Shown: positions 9,078 to 19,128, numbered from the stretch's first letter. The stretch: DNA of 64,000 nucleotides from Corynebacterium alimapuense (GCF_003716585.1 NZ_PTJO01000004.1:248001-312000); one strand, 5' to 3'. Numbers and translations: made by a program. The notes: a model not told the origin generated them from the sequence alone.

Positions 9078-9521
9078 TTATTCCCGACGAACTTCCGATG
9101 AACGAATCGTCTGCCGCGTACTAAAGCTCACCAACCACCACAATAGTCCCGCTACCAAAGTAACCACCACGGCCATGCTCAGACCAGGAATGATCGCCAG
9201 CGTCCATTCTCTTCCCTCAACTTTGACCAGGTTCGGGTTGCTGGCGGAATAGCTGACCCACACCCGTTGTCCCTCACCAAGTCCAGTGGGATAGAGCAGA
9301 CCGGTTGGTGGCGAACGGTAGATACCCTCTTCATCACGAAAATCGACGGTCGTACGTAACCAACCGACATCGGTGACTGTCGCCAGGGAACGGCCCGAGT
9401 CGGCTTCGATATTTCGGTCATTGATGGCTGCGCCGGCCACCAGCGCCAAAGAGCCAAACAGCGCGGCAGCGTAGAGCGCTATCAGCAGCTGATGCAGCCT
9501 TCGACGCACAACAGGTTTCAC
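9078..9521 (-). CDS. DUF3592-type membrane protein
   Basis: A 147-residue protein with one N-terminal (about residues 12-32) and one C-terminal (about 109-131) transmembrane helix around an extracytoplasmic domain. That domain has [20 protein letters not shown] and [13 protein letters not shown], the pattern of DUF3592. Function is unknown. Its start overlaps the menD stop by 4 bp, so it is translationally coupled to menD, but no direct role in menaquinone synthesis is established. Confidence 0.75.
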   Translation of the reverse strand: MKPVVRRRLHQLLIALYAAALFGSLALVAGAAINDRNIEADSGRSLATVTDVGWLRTTVDFRDEEGIYRSPPTGLLYPTGLGEGQRVWVSYSASNPNLVKVEGREWTLAIIPGLSMAVVVTLVAGLLWWLVSFSTRQTIRSSEVRRE

Positions 9522-11149
9522 AAGCTTGTTTGTGCCCGAAGCGCAGCATGTAGGGCACGGCGGGTGGCCCGGGTTGTCGTGGCCTCGATGACGTTAATTC
9601 CGGAAGGAACCTCGGCGGCGTCTAAGAGGGCGTGGATCAGTTCGCCGGTGTCGGTGACTTCTCGGTGGTTGACACCGTATCCCGCGCATAGTTCCGCCAG
9701 ATCAACGCCGTGTGGAGTGCCGAAAGCCCGTTCAAAGTTGGCTCTCAATGGTTCGGCTCCGGTCTCTAGGGACTCGAAGATTCCACAGCCATCATCATTG
9801 GCTACCACAATCGTGAGGTTCTCTGGATGTGGCTCGTTCGGGCCGATGAGTAGTCCGCCAATATCGTGCAGGAAGGTCACATCGCCGATCAGTGCCACCG
9901 TGTGTGGCGCACGAGGCTGATCCGGGTGTGCTGACTGGGTAGCCAGCGCGACCCCTATGGCCTGAGAGAGACTGCCATCGATGCCCGCCGCACCGCGGGG
10001 AGAATAGGTTGCCACCCCGTCGAAGGGCAGCCCCACCCAGCTGGCATCACGCACAGGATTCGACGCACCGAGAAAAACAATGTCCTCGGTACCTAAAGTG
10101 TCAGCTACCGCAGCAGCGACATGCAATCCACTAAATCCGTGCACCGGATCATTGAGGGTGTCGCGCACAGCTTCGGCCGCTAGGTCAGAGGCCGCCGCGC
10201 AGATCTTCAGCCACTGCGAGCTGGGCTGACCGCTTACTTTCACCCGACTTCCTCTAGCCGCCACGCCGCGCGGGTCAGTGAAATCTGAGGTACGAGATAG
10301 TGTGATCAGCTCAATCTCGGGATCATTGAGCAAGGCCAATACGTCTCGGTCCAACGTGGGATGGCCAACCACGATCACCTGTTTAGGTTTGGTGTCCACC
10401 ACATAATTATTTGCGCTGACCTGGGGTTGCAAAAATACCCGAGCCGATAATGGATGAACAGGGTGATAAGGAGCAGGTGCCGTTGGTTCGGCGATAGTGG
10501 GCACGTCTTCGAGCCCCTCGACTGCCCAGGCTTCATCTCCTGCGATGACCAAGGTCTCGCGCCCTAGGTCTAGGGCAATCTCACCGTGATCGAGATAGCG
10601 GGCATCTGACGGCGCGGGGAGTCGACGCTCTCCGCGGGCACTCGGCAGCTGTTCGCCCAATAGTGGGGTGTCAAAAGCAATATTGAGGTGTACCTGGTCG
10701 GTTGAGGTGAAAACACTCGCCAACCTCGACAGGTCCTCAATCTTGTCGACTTGAGTGGTTTCGGCGTAGCTGCCAAAGAGACCGATTTGTTCGATCGTCT
10801 GTGATGCCCCAGTGCCATGCAAGCGTTGCGGACGATCTGCACTGATTACAGCCAAGGGAACATGCGCATAGTGAGCTTCCACCATCGCAGGAAGAGTATT
10901 AGCCACGGCAGTACCCGACGTCATCACCACTCCCACGTGCCGGCGTTGGACTCTAGCCATACCTAACGCCAAAAAGGCTGCAGAGCGCTCATCAATGCGC
11001 ACGTGAACTCTAATGTCTGTGCGCGCCAATAGCGCCAGATTCAACGGCGAGTTCCGCGAACCTGGACAAATCACCACATCTGTCAGGTAGCGGGAGAGGT
11101 GCTCGGCGACGGCGCCAGCGAGTTCGGTCGACTCTGTGGTGTTTAGCAT
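9518..11149 (-). CDS. menD: 2-succinyl-5-enolpyruvyl-6-hydroxy-3-cyclohexene-1-carboxylate synthase
   Basis: The 543-residue thiamin-diphosphate enzyme adds 2-oxoglutarate-derived succinic semialdehyde to isochorismate. Visible motifs: [11 protein letters not shown] near residue 30, the catalytic-Glu helix, and the ThDP-binding segment [12 protein letters not shown] continuing to NDDGCGIF near residue 450. Length is normal. It is followed by the coupled DUF3592 gene, mgtA and menG. Confidence 0.96.
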   Translation of the reverse strand: MLNTTESTELAGAVAEHLSRYLTDVVICPGSRNSPLNLALLARTDIRVHVRIDERSAAFLALGMARVQRRHVGVVMTSGTAVANTLPAMVEAHYAHVPLAVISADRPQRLHGTGASQTIEQIGLFGSYAETTQVDKIEDLSRLASVFTSTDQVHLNIAFDTPLLGEQLPSARGERRLPAPSDARYLDHGEIALDLGRETLVIAGDEAWAVEGLEDVPTIAEPTAPAPYHPVHPLSARVFLQPQVSANNYVVDTKPKQVIVVGHPTLDRDVLALLNDPEIELITLSRTSDFTDPRGVAARGSRVKVSGQPSSQWLKICAAASDLAAEAVRDTLNDPVHGFSGLHVAAAVADTLGTEDIVFLGASNPVRDASWVGLPFDGVATYSPRGAAGIDGSLSQAIGVALATQSAHPDQPRAPHTVALIGDVTFLHDIGGLLIGPNEPHPENLTIVVANDDGCGIFESLETGAEPLRANFERAFGTPHGVDLAELCAGYGVNHREVTDTGELIHALLDAAEVPSGINVIEATTTRATRRALHAALRAQTSL

Positions 11150-11228
11150 GGGCCTGAGTCTACTGAAGCCAGAACCATACTCAGCTCATCGTCTCCTCAG
11201 CAGCTTTCTTACTGAAACTCATCGGAGA

Positions 11229-11822
11229 TTAGGAGTCACTTCGGAAGCGGTCAAAGAACCCTCCGACATCAATGCTCGGTACCTCGGTAGGGATGATGTC
11301 TGAAGGGATCTCAGTCGGGATCTCGCTGGGAAGGACCGGGACTTCTTCCGTAACCGTAGCTGTCATTTCCACCGTGTTAGTCACAGTTTCTGGGGTCAAC
11401 GGCAGCCGAGCAGCCTCATCTGCGCTACTACGCCAGAGGAAGAACAAGACAACTGCAGCAAGCAATGCCAACCCAAATAAAATGCCAAAGACCGTTGGCA
11501 GTGCGCTACGTGACTTTCCTTCCGAGACTGGAGCCGGAGCTGGCGGCTGCGGAGCATATCCTTGCTGGTAGCCCGGTTGGTATCCGGGTGGGTAGCCCTG
11601 CTGGTAACCCGGCTGATAACCCTGCGGATAGGGCGACTGCTGATAGTTGAAGTTCGGGTCATTCTCCCCAGGGAAATACTGCCGGGGCCGCTGGTCTGCT
11701 TGGCCAGAGGAACCAGGCTGCCCTAGATACTGAGTCTCATTATCCGGATCAGGGTTGGCACGGCCAGTTGGGCCCAAGTATCGGGTGTCATCATCAGAGT
11801 TTCCGGGCTCACGCTGGTTCAT
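11229..11822 (-). CDS. Conserved membrane protein with Gly/Pro/Tyr/Gln-rich N-terminal half
   Basis: I start at MNQREPGNS (197 residues). The N-terminal half is disordered, with two near-repeats DDTRYLGPTG and NETQYLGQPG, then a run of YQxGYxPG repeats (residues about 60-95). One transmembrane helix follows (PTVFGILFGLALLAAVVLFFLW), then a Thr/Glu/Pro-rich outer tail. This is the architecture of corynebacterial surface or envelope-anchored proteins of unknown function. It starts 10 bp past the menC stop, so menC and this gene are probably one unit. Confidence 0.7.
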   Translation of the reverse strand: MNQREPGNSDDDTRYLGPTGRANPDPDNETQYLGQPGSSGQADQRPRQYFPGENDPNFNYQQSPYPQGYQPGYQQGYPPGYQPGYQQGYAPQPPAPAPVSEGKSRSALPTVFGILFGLALLAAVVLFFLWRSSADEAARLPLTPETVTNTVEMTATVTEEVPVLPSEIPTEIPSDIIPTEVPSIDVGGFFDRFRSDS

Positions 11823-11832
11823 AAATCTCAGG

Positions 11833-12840
11833 TTACAGGCACTCATACGCTAAGCGGAGCCGTTCAAACCACCAGTCCCGACGATCTGCGGAAGCAGCCA
11901 GCGTCGATAGTCGGTCGGGATCAGGCACCACTGGCGCTACTGACAGGTGCCCGTCAACGATGCTGCGCGGCTGGGCGACATCTTCCAAAAATAGCTGCTG
12001 AGTCGCCAAACCAGCCGCTGCTGGCGGGACATCCATCTGATCGTCATCGGTGATTTTTGGTAATGCGGCCACCGCTGCCAGACCAGCATTCATACCTACC
12101 GCGGTGTCGAGAGCACTAGCTACGGTGATATCCATGTGCCTGGCTCGTAGATCTGCTGCCAAAGTCAGTACCCGCCGAGCCCCGCCCAGTGGCGCTACCT
12201 TGACCACTGCCACATCTGCTGCGCGTAGGTCGGCCACTCGGTAGGGATCCGCAGCCCGGCGAATGGACTCATCCGCAGCTACTCGGACGAAGATCCCGGC
12301 GCGCATGAGCTGACCGCGGACTTGTGCTAGTTCCTCCACACTCGCGCAAGGCTGTTCTAGATAGTCCAACGGTCCCAGTGCGCGAGCGGCTTCGAGGGCC
12401 TCCGGGACGGTCCAGCCACGGTTAGCATCCACCCGAATCACCGCGCCGGGTCGAGCTTCGCGCACTGCGGATACTCGGGCGATATCTTCAGCCAGACTTT
12501 GCCCTGGCTCAGCAACTTTGATTTTGACGGTGCGGCAGCCTGGGAACCGCTCGAGAATTTCTGGAACCTGGGCGGCTGGTACCGCTGGCACGGTTGCATT
12601 GACCTCAATGCTGGTTCGTTGAGCGTCGGGGAAACCCGACCAGGCTGCCTCTAATCCAGAGGCCAGCCAAGCGGCGGATTCATGGGAGTCATATTCCAGG
12701 AAGGGGGAAAACTCACCCCAGCCGGAGGGGCCGTCGATAAGCAGGGCTTCGCGAGTTTCGACGCCGCGAAAACGCACGGCCATGGGCAGTGACACCACGT
12801 GGGAACGCTCGAGGATCTGATCTATGGAGGCGATAGGCAT
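11833..12840 (-). CDS. menC: o-Succinylbenzoate synthase
   Basis: The 335-residue protein belongs to the enolase superfamily, MenC branch. It has the catalytic lysine segment VKIKVAEPG, the metal-binding VIRVDANRGW and DYLEQPCASVEE, and a second lysine in AVVKVAPLGG. It dehydrates SHCHC to o-succinylbenzoate. Its reading direction (minus) is opposite to menB and menE, from which it is separated by a 122-bp divergent promoter region. Confidence 0.93.
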   Translation of the reverse strand: MPIASIDQILERSHVVSLPMAVRFRGVETREALLIDGPSGWGEFSPFLEYDSHESAAWLASGLEAAWSGFPDAQRTSIEVNATVPAVPAAQVPEILERFPGCRTVKIKVAEPGQSLAEDIARVSAVREARPGAVIRVDANRGWTVPEALEAARALGPLDYLEQPCASVEELAQVRGQLMRAGIFVRVAADESIRRAADPYRVADLRAADVAVVKVAPLGGARRVLTLAADLRARHMDITVASALDTAVGMNAGLAAVAALPKITDDDQMDVPPAAAGLATQQLFLEDVAQPRSIVDGHLSVAPVVPDPDRLSTLAASADRRDWWFERLRLAYECL

Positions 12841-12962
12841 GCCCCAACCCTAGAGAGGGCCAGTGCGACCTGGTCTCCGGCTAGCCCTAAGGAAGCAAGT
12901 ATCAGTCAGAAATACTCCGGTTAACAACCACCAGCTAGTCTCCCGACCTTAAGCTGGGGGCT

Positions 12963-13898
12963 ATGACTTACAGCACTGATAACCCTTTCGACCCCGCTCA
13001 GTGGCAGGTGGTCGACGGTTTTAATGACCTAACCGATGTCACCTACCACCGTCATGTCGGTAGCAATCGCGCAGACGGCATCGTGCGGATCGCTTTCGAC
13101 CGACCTGAGGTTCGCAACGCTTTTAGACCGCATACCGTCGATGAGCTCTACCGCGCGCTAGATCATGCTCGGCGTACTCCAGATGTGGGCGTGGTGTTGC
13201 TCACCGGTAATGGTCCCAGTCAGAAAGATGGTGGCTGGGCCTTTTGCTCAGGCGGCGACCAACGCATCCGCGGCCGCTCCGGCTACCGATATGCCTCCGG
13301 TGACACCGCTGAGACTGTCGATCAAGCCCGTGAAAAGGTCGAAGGCGGACGCCTGCATATTCTCGAGGTCCAGCGACTAATCCGCACGATGCCCAAGGTG
13401 GTCATCGCGGTGGTCAATGGTTGGGCTGCTGGGGGTGGCCACTCCCTGCATGTGATCTGCGACCTGACGGTTGCCTCCCGACAGGAAGCCAAGTTCAAGC
13501 AAACCGATGCCGATGTCGGATCCTTCGACGCTGGCTACGGTTCTGCTTACTTAGCCAAGCAGGTCGGCCAAAAGTTCGCTCGAGAGATCTTCTTCCTTGG
13601 CCGCTCTTATGACGCGGAAACCATGCAACGAATGGGTGCGGTCAATATCGTCGCCGACCATAACGCCCTCGAAGATGAGGCGATCCAGGTAGCCCGAGAG
13701 ATCAACGGTAAGTCCCCCACTGCCCAACGCATGCTCAAATTTGCCTTCAACCTCACCGATGATGGGTTAATGGGCCAGCAAGTATTCGCCGGTGAAGCCA
13801 CCAGGTTGGCGTATATGACCGATGAGGCAGTCGAGGGTAAGGAAGCCTTCTTAGGCAAACGAGAGCCTGATTGGTCGGAGTTTCCGTTCTACTACTAG
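12963..13898 (+). CDS. menB: 1,4-Dihydroxy-2-naphthoyl-CoA synthase
   Basis: The 311-residue crotonase-fold protein has the MenB-specific segment WAFCSGGDQRIRG, the oxyanion-hole loop NGWAAGGGHSLH, and TDADVGSFDAGYGSAYLA. Length matches actinobacterial MenB. It closes the second ring by Dieckmann-type condensation of o-succinylbenzoyl-CoA. It is followed 79 bp later by menE. Confidence 0.97.
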   Translation: MTYSTDNPFDPAQWQVVDGFNDLTDVTYHRHVGSNRADGIVRIAFDRPEVRNAFRPHTVDELYRALDHARRTPDVGVVLLTGNGPSQKDGGWAFCSGGDQRIRGRSGYRYASGDTAETVDQAREKVEGGRLHILEVQRLIRTMPKVVIAVVNGWAAGGGHSLHVICDLTVASRQEAKFKQTDADVGSFDAGYGSAYLAKQVGQKFAREIFFLGRSYDAETMQRMGAVNIVADHNALEDEAIQVAREINGKSPTAQRMLKFAFNLTDDGLMGQQVFAGEATRLAYMTDEAVEGKEAFLGKREPDWSEFPFYY

Positions 13899-13977
13899 GC
13901 CATAGTCACTTCCGGTAGAGGAGAAAATCTGCCGGAAGGAACAGGTATGGCAGGTGCTCCGATTACGATGATCAGTC

Positions 13978-15108
13978 ATGACCCGCATCCTCGAGCCGCT
14001 GACCGTCGATCCCCACGACCCGGCTGCCATCCTGGCGGACTTAGAAGAAGCGATCGTCGGCAAGCGAGCTCTCCTGCCTGTGCCTGCGCAAGATCTTTCG
14101 CGGGCTGCTCAATTACGCAGCTCCCAGCGGGTAGGACAGCCCATCGAGGACCATATCGCCATGGTCATTGCTACCTCTGGGTCCACGGGTACTCCTAAAG
14201 GTGCGCAGCTAACTCCAGCCAATCTGGTCTCCAGCGCCGATGCCACCCACCAACGTCTCGGCGGGCAAGGACAGTGGCTGCTTGCTATGCCCGCGCATCA
14301 TGTCGCAGGTATCCAGGTATTAATCCGCTCCCTGATCGCTGGCGTCGACCCGGTTTGTCTGGATTTATCCGCCGGTTTTGATACCGACAGCTTCGCCGCA
14401 GCAGCCAAGGAACTCGCGGCTACTGGTGAACGCTGTTATACCTCGTTAGCTCCAATGCAGCTGGCCAAAGTGATGGACAGTCTTCGTGGCATCGAAGCAC
14501 TGCAAATATTTGATGCCGTCTTGGTTGGTGGTGCTGCAATTAATCCCCAACTCGCCCGGTCTGCGCAGCGTCTGCGCATCAAGATTGTCACTACCTATGG
14601 TTCCTCAGAAACCGCTGGGGGCTGTGTCTACGACGGACGCCCGCTACCTGGCACAAAGTTAAGAGTCGCCCGAGGACGGATTCATCTTGGCGGGCCAATG
14701 ATCGCCGCTGGCTATCGAAATCACCCTAATCACAGCGCGTTTGTTGAACCCGGCTGGTTCGCTACCTCTGATGCCGGGCGCGTCGAAAAAGACCTACTCA
14801 CGGTCACCGGCCGGCTCGATTCGGTGATCGACTCCGGCGGGCTCAAGCTCCAACCTGAAGTGCTCGAACAAGCCATTCTCGGAGTCACTGGGGTCACCGG
14901 AGTGTGCGTGGTCGGGGCTCCGCATCCACGGCTAGGACAAGCTATCGTCGCTGCATATACCGGGACTGCGCTACCTGGTGAGGTCATCGAGGGGCTTGAT
15001 GAGCTGCCTCGTTGGCAGCTGCCTAAAGAGCTACGTCATCTTGAGGCACTGCCCGTGGCCGGGCCAGGAAAGATCGACCGAAAAGCTGTGGAGAAGCTCT
15101 TTTCCTAG
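13978..15108 (+). CDS. menE: o-Succinylbenzoate-CoA ligase
   Basis: A 376-residue adenylate-forming enzyme of the short actinobacterial MenE type. It has the P-loop ATSGSTGTPKGAQL near residue 64, TTYGSSETAGG near 205, the hinge TGRLDSVIDSGGLK and the C-terminal catalytic lysine in GPGKIDRK. It activates o-succinylbenzoate for MenB. The start at 13978 is the first ATG aligned with family length, although upstream ATGs in other positions exist. The end is convergent with a glycosyltransferase-like gene 4 bp away. Confidence 0.93.
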   Translation: MTRILEPLTVDPHDPAAILADLEEAIVGKRALLPVPAQDLSRAAQLRSSQRVGQPIEDHIAMVIATSGSTGTPKGAQLTPANLVSSADATHQRLGGQGQWLLAMPAHHVAGIQVLIRSLIAGVDPVCLDLSAGFDTDSFAAAAKELAATGERCYTSLAPMQLAKVMDSLRGIEALQIFDAVLVGGAAINPQLARSAQRLRIKIVTTYGSSETAGGCVYDGRPLPGTKLRVARGRIHLGGPMIAAGYRNHPNHSAFVEPGWFATSDAGRVEKDLLTVTGRLDSVIDSGGLKLQPEVLEQAILGVTGVTGVCVVGAPHPRLGQAIVAAYTGTALPGEVIEGLDELPRWQLPKELRHLEALPVAGPGKIDRKAVEKLFS

Positions 15109-15112
15109 ATTC

Positions 15113-15979
15113 TCAATCCTCTAGCTGCGCTGCTGCCACCAGCATGGCGACATCCTCGGCGCGATAGACCCGAGAGATCTGCTCATCATTGCCGCCCATC
15201 AATGTGTTTCCAATGACCAACGACGCACGCTGAGTGGTAGGCACTACCGCGAAATGCCGCGGGTTGGAATAGACCTGGCGGACTGGAAAGCCGGATCGAA
15301 GCGCACAGGCATGCAACCACACGTCATCGGCGCGAGGGGTGAGTTTCATAAACTCATCGCCTTGTTCGACCACATAGCTAATGAAGGTGCTCGGGTAGAG
15401 TACCCCGGAAACCCCGGTAGCAAAGTGCAGGTAAGAGGCGCGGCTAGTGTCAGCTGCGGACCATTTCACATAGGGCAGGATGTGCTCACCACGCAGCTCA
15501 ATGCGGTGCGCACGATAAGCGACAATAACGTCATCGCGCAGGTCATTAATAAACAGCAGCCGTTCCAAAAACCACTCAGGATAGATCATGTCATCGTCGA
15601 CGGTGGCCACTTGGATTCCGCTTCCTGCGACCTCCCGGAACTGGTTCCAATACTTGGTGTGTGGTCCATAACTGCCATCGGAACATCGCACCTGTAGACC
15701 GCGGGCTACTAGTCGCTGCAGCGGACGAGATAGCTCCCGCTCAAAATCTGCCGAATCTAGCCACAGAATAATCGGAGCCTTGACGGTTCCCCGAGCAATT
15801 GATTCGAGCGCAAAATGCACCCGGTTGAGCCGGTAGCCATGAGAGGTCACGGAAATGACCACCTCACCGGTGGCCGGGATCTGAGCACCAGAGAGCCGGT
15901 TATTCCACGCCAAGGGCACCATCCGGAAGAGAGTGAAAAAGAAGCTGACGGCTTGCCCCAGCACATAACCGATCCACAT
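15113..15979 (-). CDS. Putative glycosyltransferase, membrane-anchored, GT-A-like
   Basis: I start at MWIGYVLGQ because GGGAG lies 5 nt upstream; a GTG 39 nt earlier is possible. The 288-residue protein has an N-terminal hydrophobic helix, VISVTSHGYRLNRVHFALESI, then a DDDMIYPEWFLE segment that looks like the DxD nucleotide-sugar site of GT-A enzymes, and a later PRADDVWLHACAL. This pattern occurs in uncharacterised glycosyltransferase-like proteins. The acceptor and donor are unknown. An 18-bp perfect palindrome lies about 54 bp upstream. Confidence 0.6.
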   Translation of the reverse strand: MWIGYVLGQAVSFFFTLFRMVPLAWNNRLSGAQIPATGEVVISVTSHGYRLNRVHFALESIARGTVKAPIILWLDSADFERELSRPLQRLVARGLQVRCSDGSYGPHTKYWNQFREVAGSGIQVATVDDDMIYPEWFLERLLFINDLRDDVIVAYRAHRIELRGEHILPYVKWSAADTSRASYLHFATGVSGVLYPSTFISYVVEQGDEFMKLTPRADDVWLHACALRSGFPVRQVYSNPRHFAVVPTTQRASLVIGNTLMGGNDEQISRVYRAEDVAMLVAAAQLED

Positions 15980-16806
15980 GAGCACTCCCGAGATCTTTTG
16001 TTGTAATACTCCGACCACCTTAAGTGGTGCGGTTTCATGGCGCCATGAAAGATATCTCGCATGAGGCGCGCTCGCTCCAGATCGGGCTCTTCATGATTTA
16101 TGAGACAGAGAATTTGGCGATGGGTTAAGTGGCACCATTAGCGGACGTCAGGGTCCGGCAGAGGAGCGTCACATAACCGATCGTTCCGACAAAACTCGAT
16201 TGCACGATGTCCATGTCAGCTGATTTGTCCGAGGCGGCAATCACGACTGACAAGCCGACTACATCGAGCACTGACACCTATGCCGGTCTTTTCGCGCGAG
16301 TCTCGTTTGCAAAGCATCTATGAGATATATGGGCTGCCATACACACGAGATGGTGGGTGTTCGCAACAAAGGGATTGTTAGGCGCAGATCTACTGATGTG
16401 GTTCGGATACCAGCAGCGTGAGCATATAGGAAAAGCCCTTCCGATCAGTAAAAATAGAGCATTCCTAGAATCCGATTCATCTGAAAAGAAAGAGCACCTC
16501 ACAGGTACAGCTAGCCCTCACTACGATGTCAGCATCATTCGACGACCCGAACCTGATGCTGACCTTAGGTCTGGTCCTAATCATGCCGCTAGCTAATGTG
16601 GCCGATCTGTGCATCCTCGTTCCAAATCGGTCGAGAGTGCCGACCGACACAGTAAACCAATGCTGAAGCCAAGATCGCCTCACTGATCGGCAGGATGAAC
16701 AAACAACGTTCGATAACTACTTCACCAAAGACAACTGACATACGGGGAAATAGCCGAATACGTCATGAGATGACGGTAAGTAGCGCACCCCTACCGAGTG
16801 ATTGTT
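15980..16806. other. Long non-coding spacer at the left border of the accessory island
   Basis: About 830 bp with only short, unconvincing frames on both strands; none has a recognisable motif or a clear ribosome binding site. It contains an 18-bp palindrome (16033-16050), a 12-mer (16319-16330) repeated at 25930-25941, and a small inverted repeat CGTCAT-GAG-ATGACG (16761-16775) downstream of the GntR gene. It may be decayed sequence left by insertion of the island. Confidence 0.5.
16033..16050. promoter_or_regulatory. Perfect 18-bp palindrome (candidate operator)
   Basis: TTTCATGGCGCCATGAAA is its own reverse complement with no spacer. It lies 54 bp upstream of the glycosyltransferase-like gene (minus strand), a typical place for a dimeric repressor. 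The binding protein is unknown. Confidence 0.4.
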
Positions 16807-17505
16807 TTAAGAATCCTCGCGCATCAAAATCGCAACTGCCTTGGCAGCAGTACGAACATGCGAACGTACTGCCCGCTCTGCGGCACGGCCATCCCCAGAA
16901 CGCAGAGCTGCAACGATGGCTTCATGCTCTTTCAGCGAGGTTTCCGGACGTCCTGGCATTTGGGAAGAAATCTTGTTACCAATGCGCATCTGCCCAAATA
17001 GGTTCTCGGAAACGCCAAATAGACGTTTGTTCCCGGAACCAATCCATAGCTGCTGGTGAAATCTGACATCCAGATCTGCGTAACCCACCAGGTCTCCCGA
17101 CTCCACGAGTTCACGCTGTTGTTCAATCAGCTCTGCCATGTCATCAGCGATGTCTAGCCGCGACCCAGATTGGACCGTTCTACGGCAGGCAAGTATTTCG
17201 AGGGCCTCGCGGAGCTCATAAATCTCGCGCATGTCCTCTGCGCTGAATTGCGGAACGAAAAATCCTCGATGATCAAGGGACTCCAGCAAGCCCTGACGCT
17301 CAAGCAAAGCTAGCGCTGTCCGAATCGGAGTTGGAGAGAGACCGAGTAGCGAGACTAGTGGGCGAACTGTCACGCGATCTCCGGGGGAAAGCTCACCCGA
17401 GATGATCAATTTTCGAATCTGCGAGTGCGCCACATTCACCAATCCATCGCCGCGCACAGCCTCTCTTGCCAGGCCTTTTGTCTGAACTTCCGATGCCATA
17501 TTCAC
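16807..17505 (-). CDS. GntR-family transcriptional regulator (FCD subfamily)
   Basis: The 232-residue protein has an N-terminal winged helix (residues about 25-85, with SPGDRVTVRPLVSLLGLSPTPIRTALALLERQGLL) and an all-helical FCD ligand domain. Candidate metal or ligand residues are visible in DLDVRFHQQL, SLKEHEAIV and RSHVRTAAK. FCD regulators usually sense small organic acids of the pathway they control. It is divergent from the NhaC-type transporter and the catabolic genes, with a short inverted repeat between them, so it is the probable local regulator. The start could be the second Met (17499). Confidence 0.88.
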   Translation of the reverse strand: MNMASEVQTKGLAREAVRGDGLVNVAHSQIRKLIISGELSPGDRVTVRPLVSLLGLSPTPIRTALALLERQGLLESLDHRGFFVPQFSAEDMREIYELREALEILACRRTVQSGSRLDIADDMAELIEQQRELVESGDLVGYADLDVRFHQQLWIGSGNKRLFGVSENLFGQMRIGNKISSQMPGRPETSLKEHEAIVAALRSGDGRAAERAVRSHVRTAAKAVAILMREDS

Positions 17506-17524
17506 ACCATTAACGCTATCACTA

Positions 17525-17551
17525 TTGACTTGCTAAGTGAAGCGTGTCACT
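17525..17551 (+). promoter_or_regulatory. Candidate promoter/operator between gntR and the transporter
   Basis: A TTGACT box (17525-17530) is followed by the inverted repeat AGTGA-N6-TCACT (17536-17551). It lies in the divergent intergenic region where the GntR protein would be expected to bind. No good -10 hexamer is apparent at ideal spacing, so this is tentative. Confidence 0.3.
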
Positions 17552-17655
17552 CTTGTTTTAAATCAAAAATCTAAAATTAAGGATTGAAACGCTCCATCAT
17601 CTCGATCAACGATCCATCCCAAGACAGCGAAAAAATCTCAGGATAGGACAAGACC

Positions 17656-19128
17656 ATGAATGAATCTTCTGAAGTGGAGCTGGCCGACAAAGCTTCGATG
17701 CCTGCCGATGAAACAACCCCCACCAATACCAGTGGGGAACCCTTGATCCGCATGTATGGCGGGCCCATCATGGCACTGGTTCCTGCCCTGGTTCTCGTCG
17801 GAGTGTTGATCTGGCTATCAGTTGCCGAACGAGCGGACCTATCAACTTTCTGGGTGGGAGGATTCGCCGCGATAGTGGTGGGCCTCCTGTTGACCCGGAC
17901 ACCACGAGCGTTCGCAGAATCGATTATCCGCGGACTTTCAGACAACACAGGCGCAGTGATCATTACCGCTTATCTCTTCGCCGGCGTCTTCGGCAGCATG
18001 CTAGCCGGTGGCGGACTGGTCAACGGATTGCTGTGGGTAGGCGTCTCAGCAAATCTGCATGGCGCACTTTTTGCGATACTGGCATTTTTCCTCACCTGTG
18101 TCTTTGCCGCCGGCACTGGCAGTAGCGTAGCGGCAGCCCTAGCTCTGATCCCCGTGCTATATCCGGTCGGGGTGGCCCTCGGCGCGGATCCCACCATGCT
18201 GGCAGTAGCGGTCCTTGCGGGTGGCGCTTTCGGAGACAACATTGCACCAATTTCCGACACCACCATTACGTCGTCTTACACAGCGAAAGCGACGATGGCA
18301 GACGTGGTGAAGTCGCGACTTCCGCTGTCATTGATTTCAGCGGCAATCACCATTGGCATCCTTGCCATCTTCGGAGGTGGCGGCGAGGTAACAACCAACC
18401 GTATCGACGTGGACGCCAACCCCCTTGGCTTGTTGATGATCATTCCCTTCGGCGTAGTGATCTATTTGGCCATCCGCCGCTACCACATCATCATTGCTCT
18501 GACTTGGGGAATTCTCAGCGCAATAGGGATCGGTGTAGTCACCGGTCTGCTAAAGGTTACGGAGATCTTCTCCATCCCCGCAGAACGCGGCGACTCCACT
18601 GGTCTGATTCAAGACGGGATCGCCAGCATCACCGGGGCGATTGTGTTGGTGCTATTCATTCTCGCCCTGGCGCAAGTTCTGGCTGATAGCGGTTTCATGA
18701 ATCAGGTTCTCCAACGTCTAGAGAAGAAAGCAACCCGGGGCGTTCGGAGCGCCGAACTGGCCATCTCCGGCATCACCCTGCTGTTTACCATCCCACTGGG
18801 TGCAAATGCCCCGGCCATCTTGCTGGTAGGCCCCACCATCGGCCGGCCGCTTGGTGTTCGACACAATCTCGCACCTGCCAGGATCGCCAACCTCATGGAC
18901 TGCGCCGCCAACACCGTTTTCTACATGCTCCCCTGGCACAACGCCGTGATCATTTGGTACGCAACCGTCCTGGCAACCGCAACACAATACGGTCTTCCCT
19001 CGATCTCCATTGGGGCAGCGCTGCTGAATCCCTACGCATGGTCACTGCTAGTCGTACTGCTGTTTTCGATCCTGACCGGATGGAATAGAAGATACGCCAC
19101 CGCAGCTGACGAAGTTCCCAAGATTTAG
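17656..19128 (+). CDS. NhaC-type Na+-coupled antiporter/symporter, probable substrate transporter of the island
   Basis: The 490-residue protein has about 11-12 hydrophobic segments after a polar 35-residue N-terminus. The motif GGAFGDNIAPISDTTITSS around residue 195 matches the NhaC signature, and FAAGTGSSVAAALALIP precedes it. NhaC-superfamily members include Na+/H+ antiporters and Na+-driven carboxylate or amino-acid exchangers. Position at the head of the catabolic run and divergent from GntR suggests it imports the substrate, possibly a sulfonate. That role is inference. Confidence 0.75.
   Translation: MNESSEVELADKASMPADETTPTNTSGEPLIRMYGGPIMALVPALVLVGVLIWLSVAERADLSTFWVGGFAAIVVGLLLTRTPRAFAESIIRGLSDNTGAVIITAYLFAGVFGSMLAGGGLVNGLLWVGVSANLHGALFAILAFFLTCVFAAGTGSSVAAALALIPVLYPVGVALGADPTMLAVAVLAGGAFGDNIAPISDTTITSSYTAKATMADVVKSRLPLSLISAAITIGILAIFGGGGEVTTNRIDVDANPLGLLMIIPFGVVIYLAIRRYHIIIALTWGILSAIGIGVVTGLLKVTEIFSIPAERGDSTGLIQDGIASITGAIVLVLFILALAQVLADSGFMNQVLQRLEKKATRGVRSAELAISGITLLFTIPLGANAPAILLVGPTIGRPLGVRHNLAPARIANLMDCAANTVFYMLPWHNAVIIWYATVLATATQYGLPSISIGAALLNPYAWSLLVVLLFSILTGWNRRYATAADEVPKI

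Noticed and set aside
16357..16596. 79-residue frame in the spacer left of the island
   Set aside because: No ribosome binding site, no recognisable domain, overlaps other equally long random frames.
16477..16683. 68-residue minus-strand frame in the same spacer
   Set aside because: Composition looks random and no family motif is visible.
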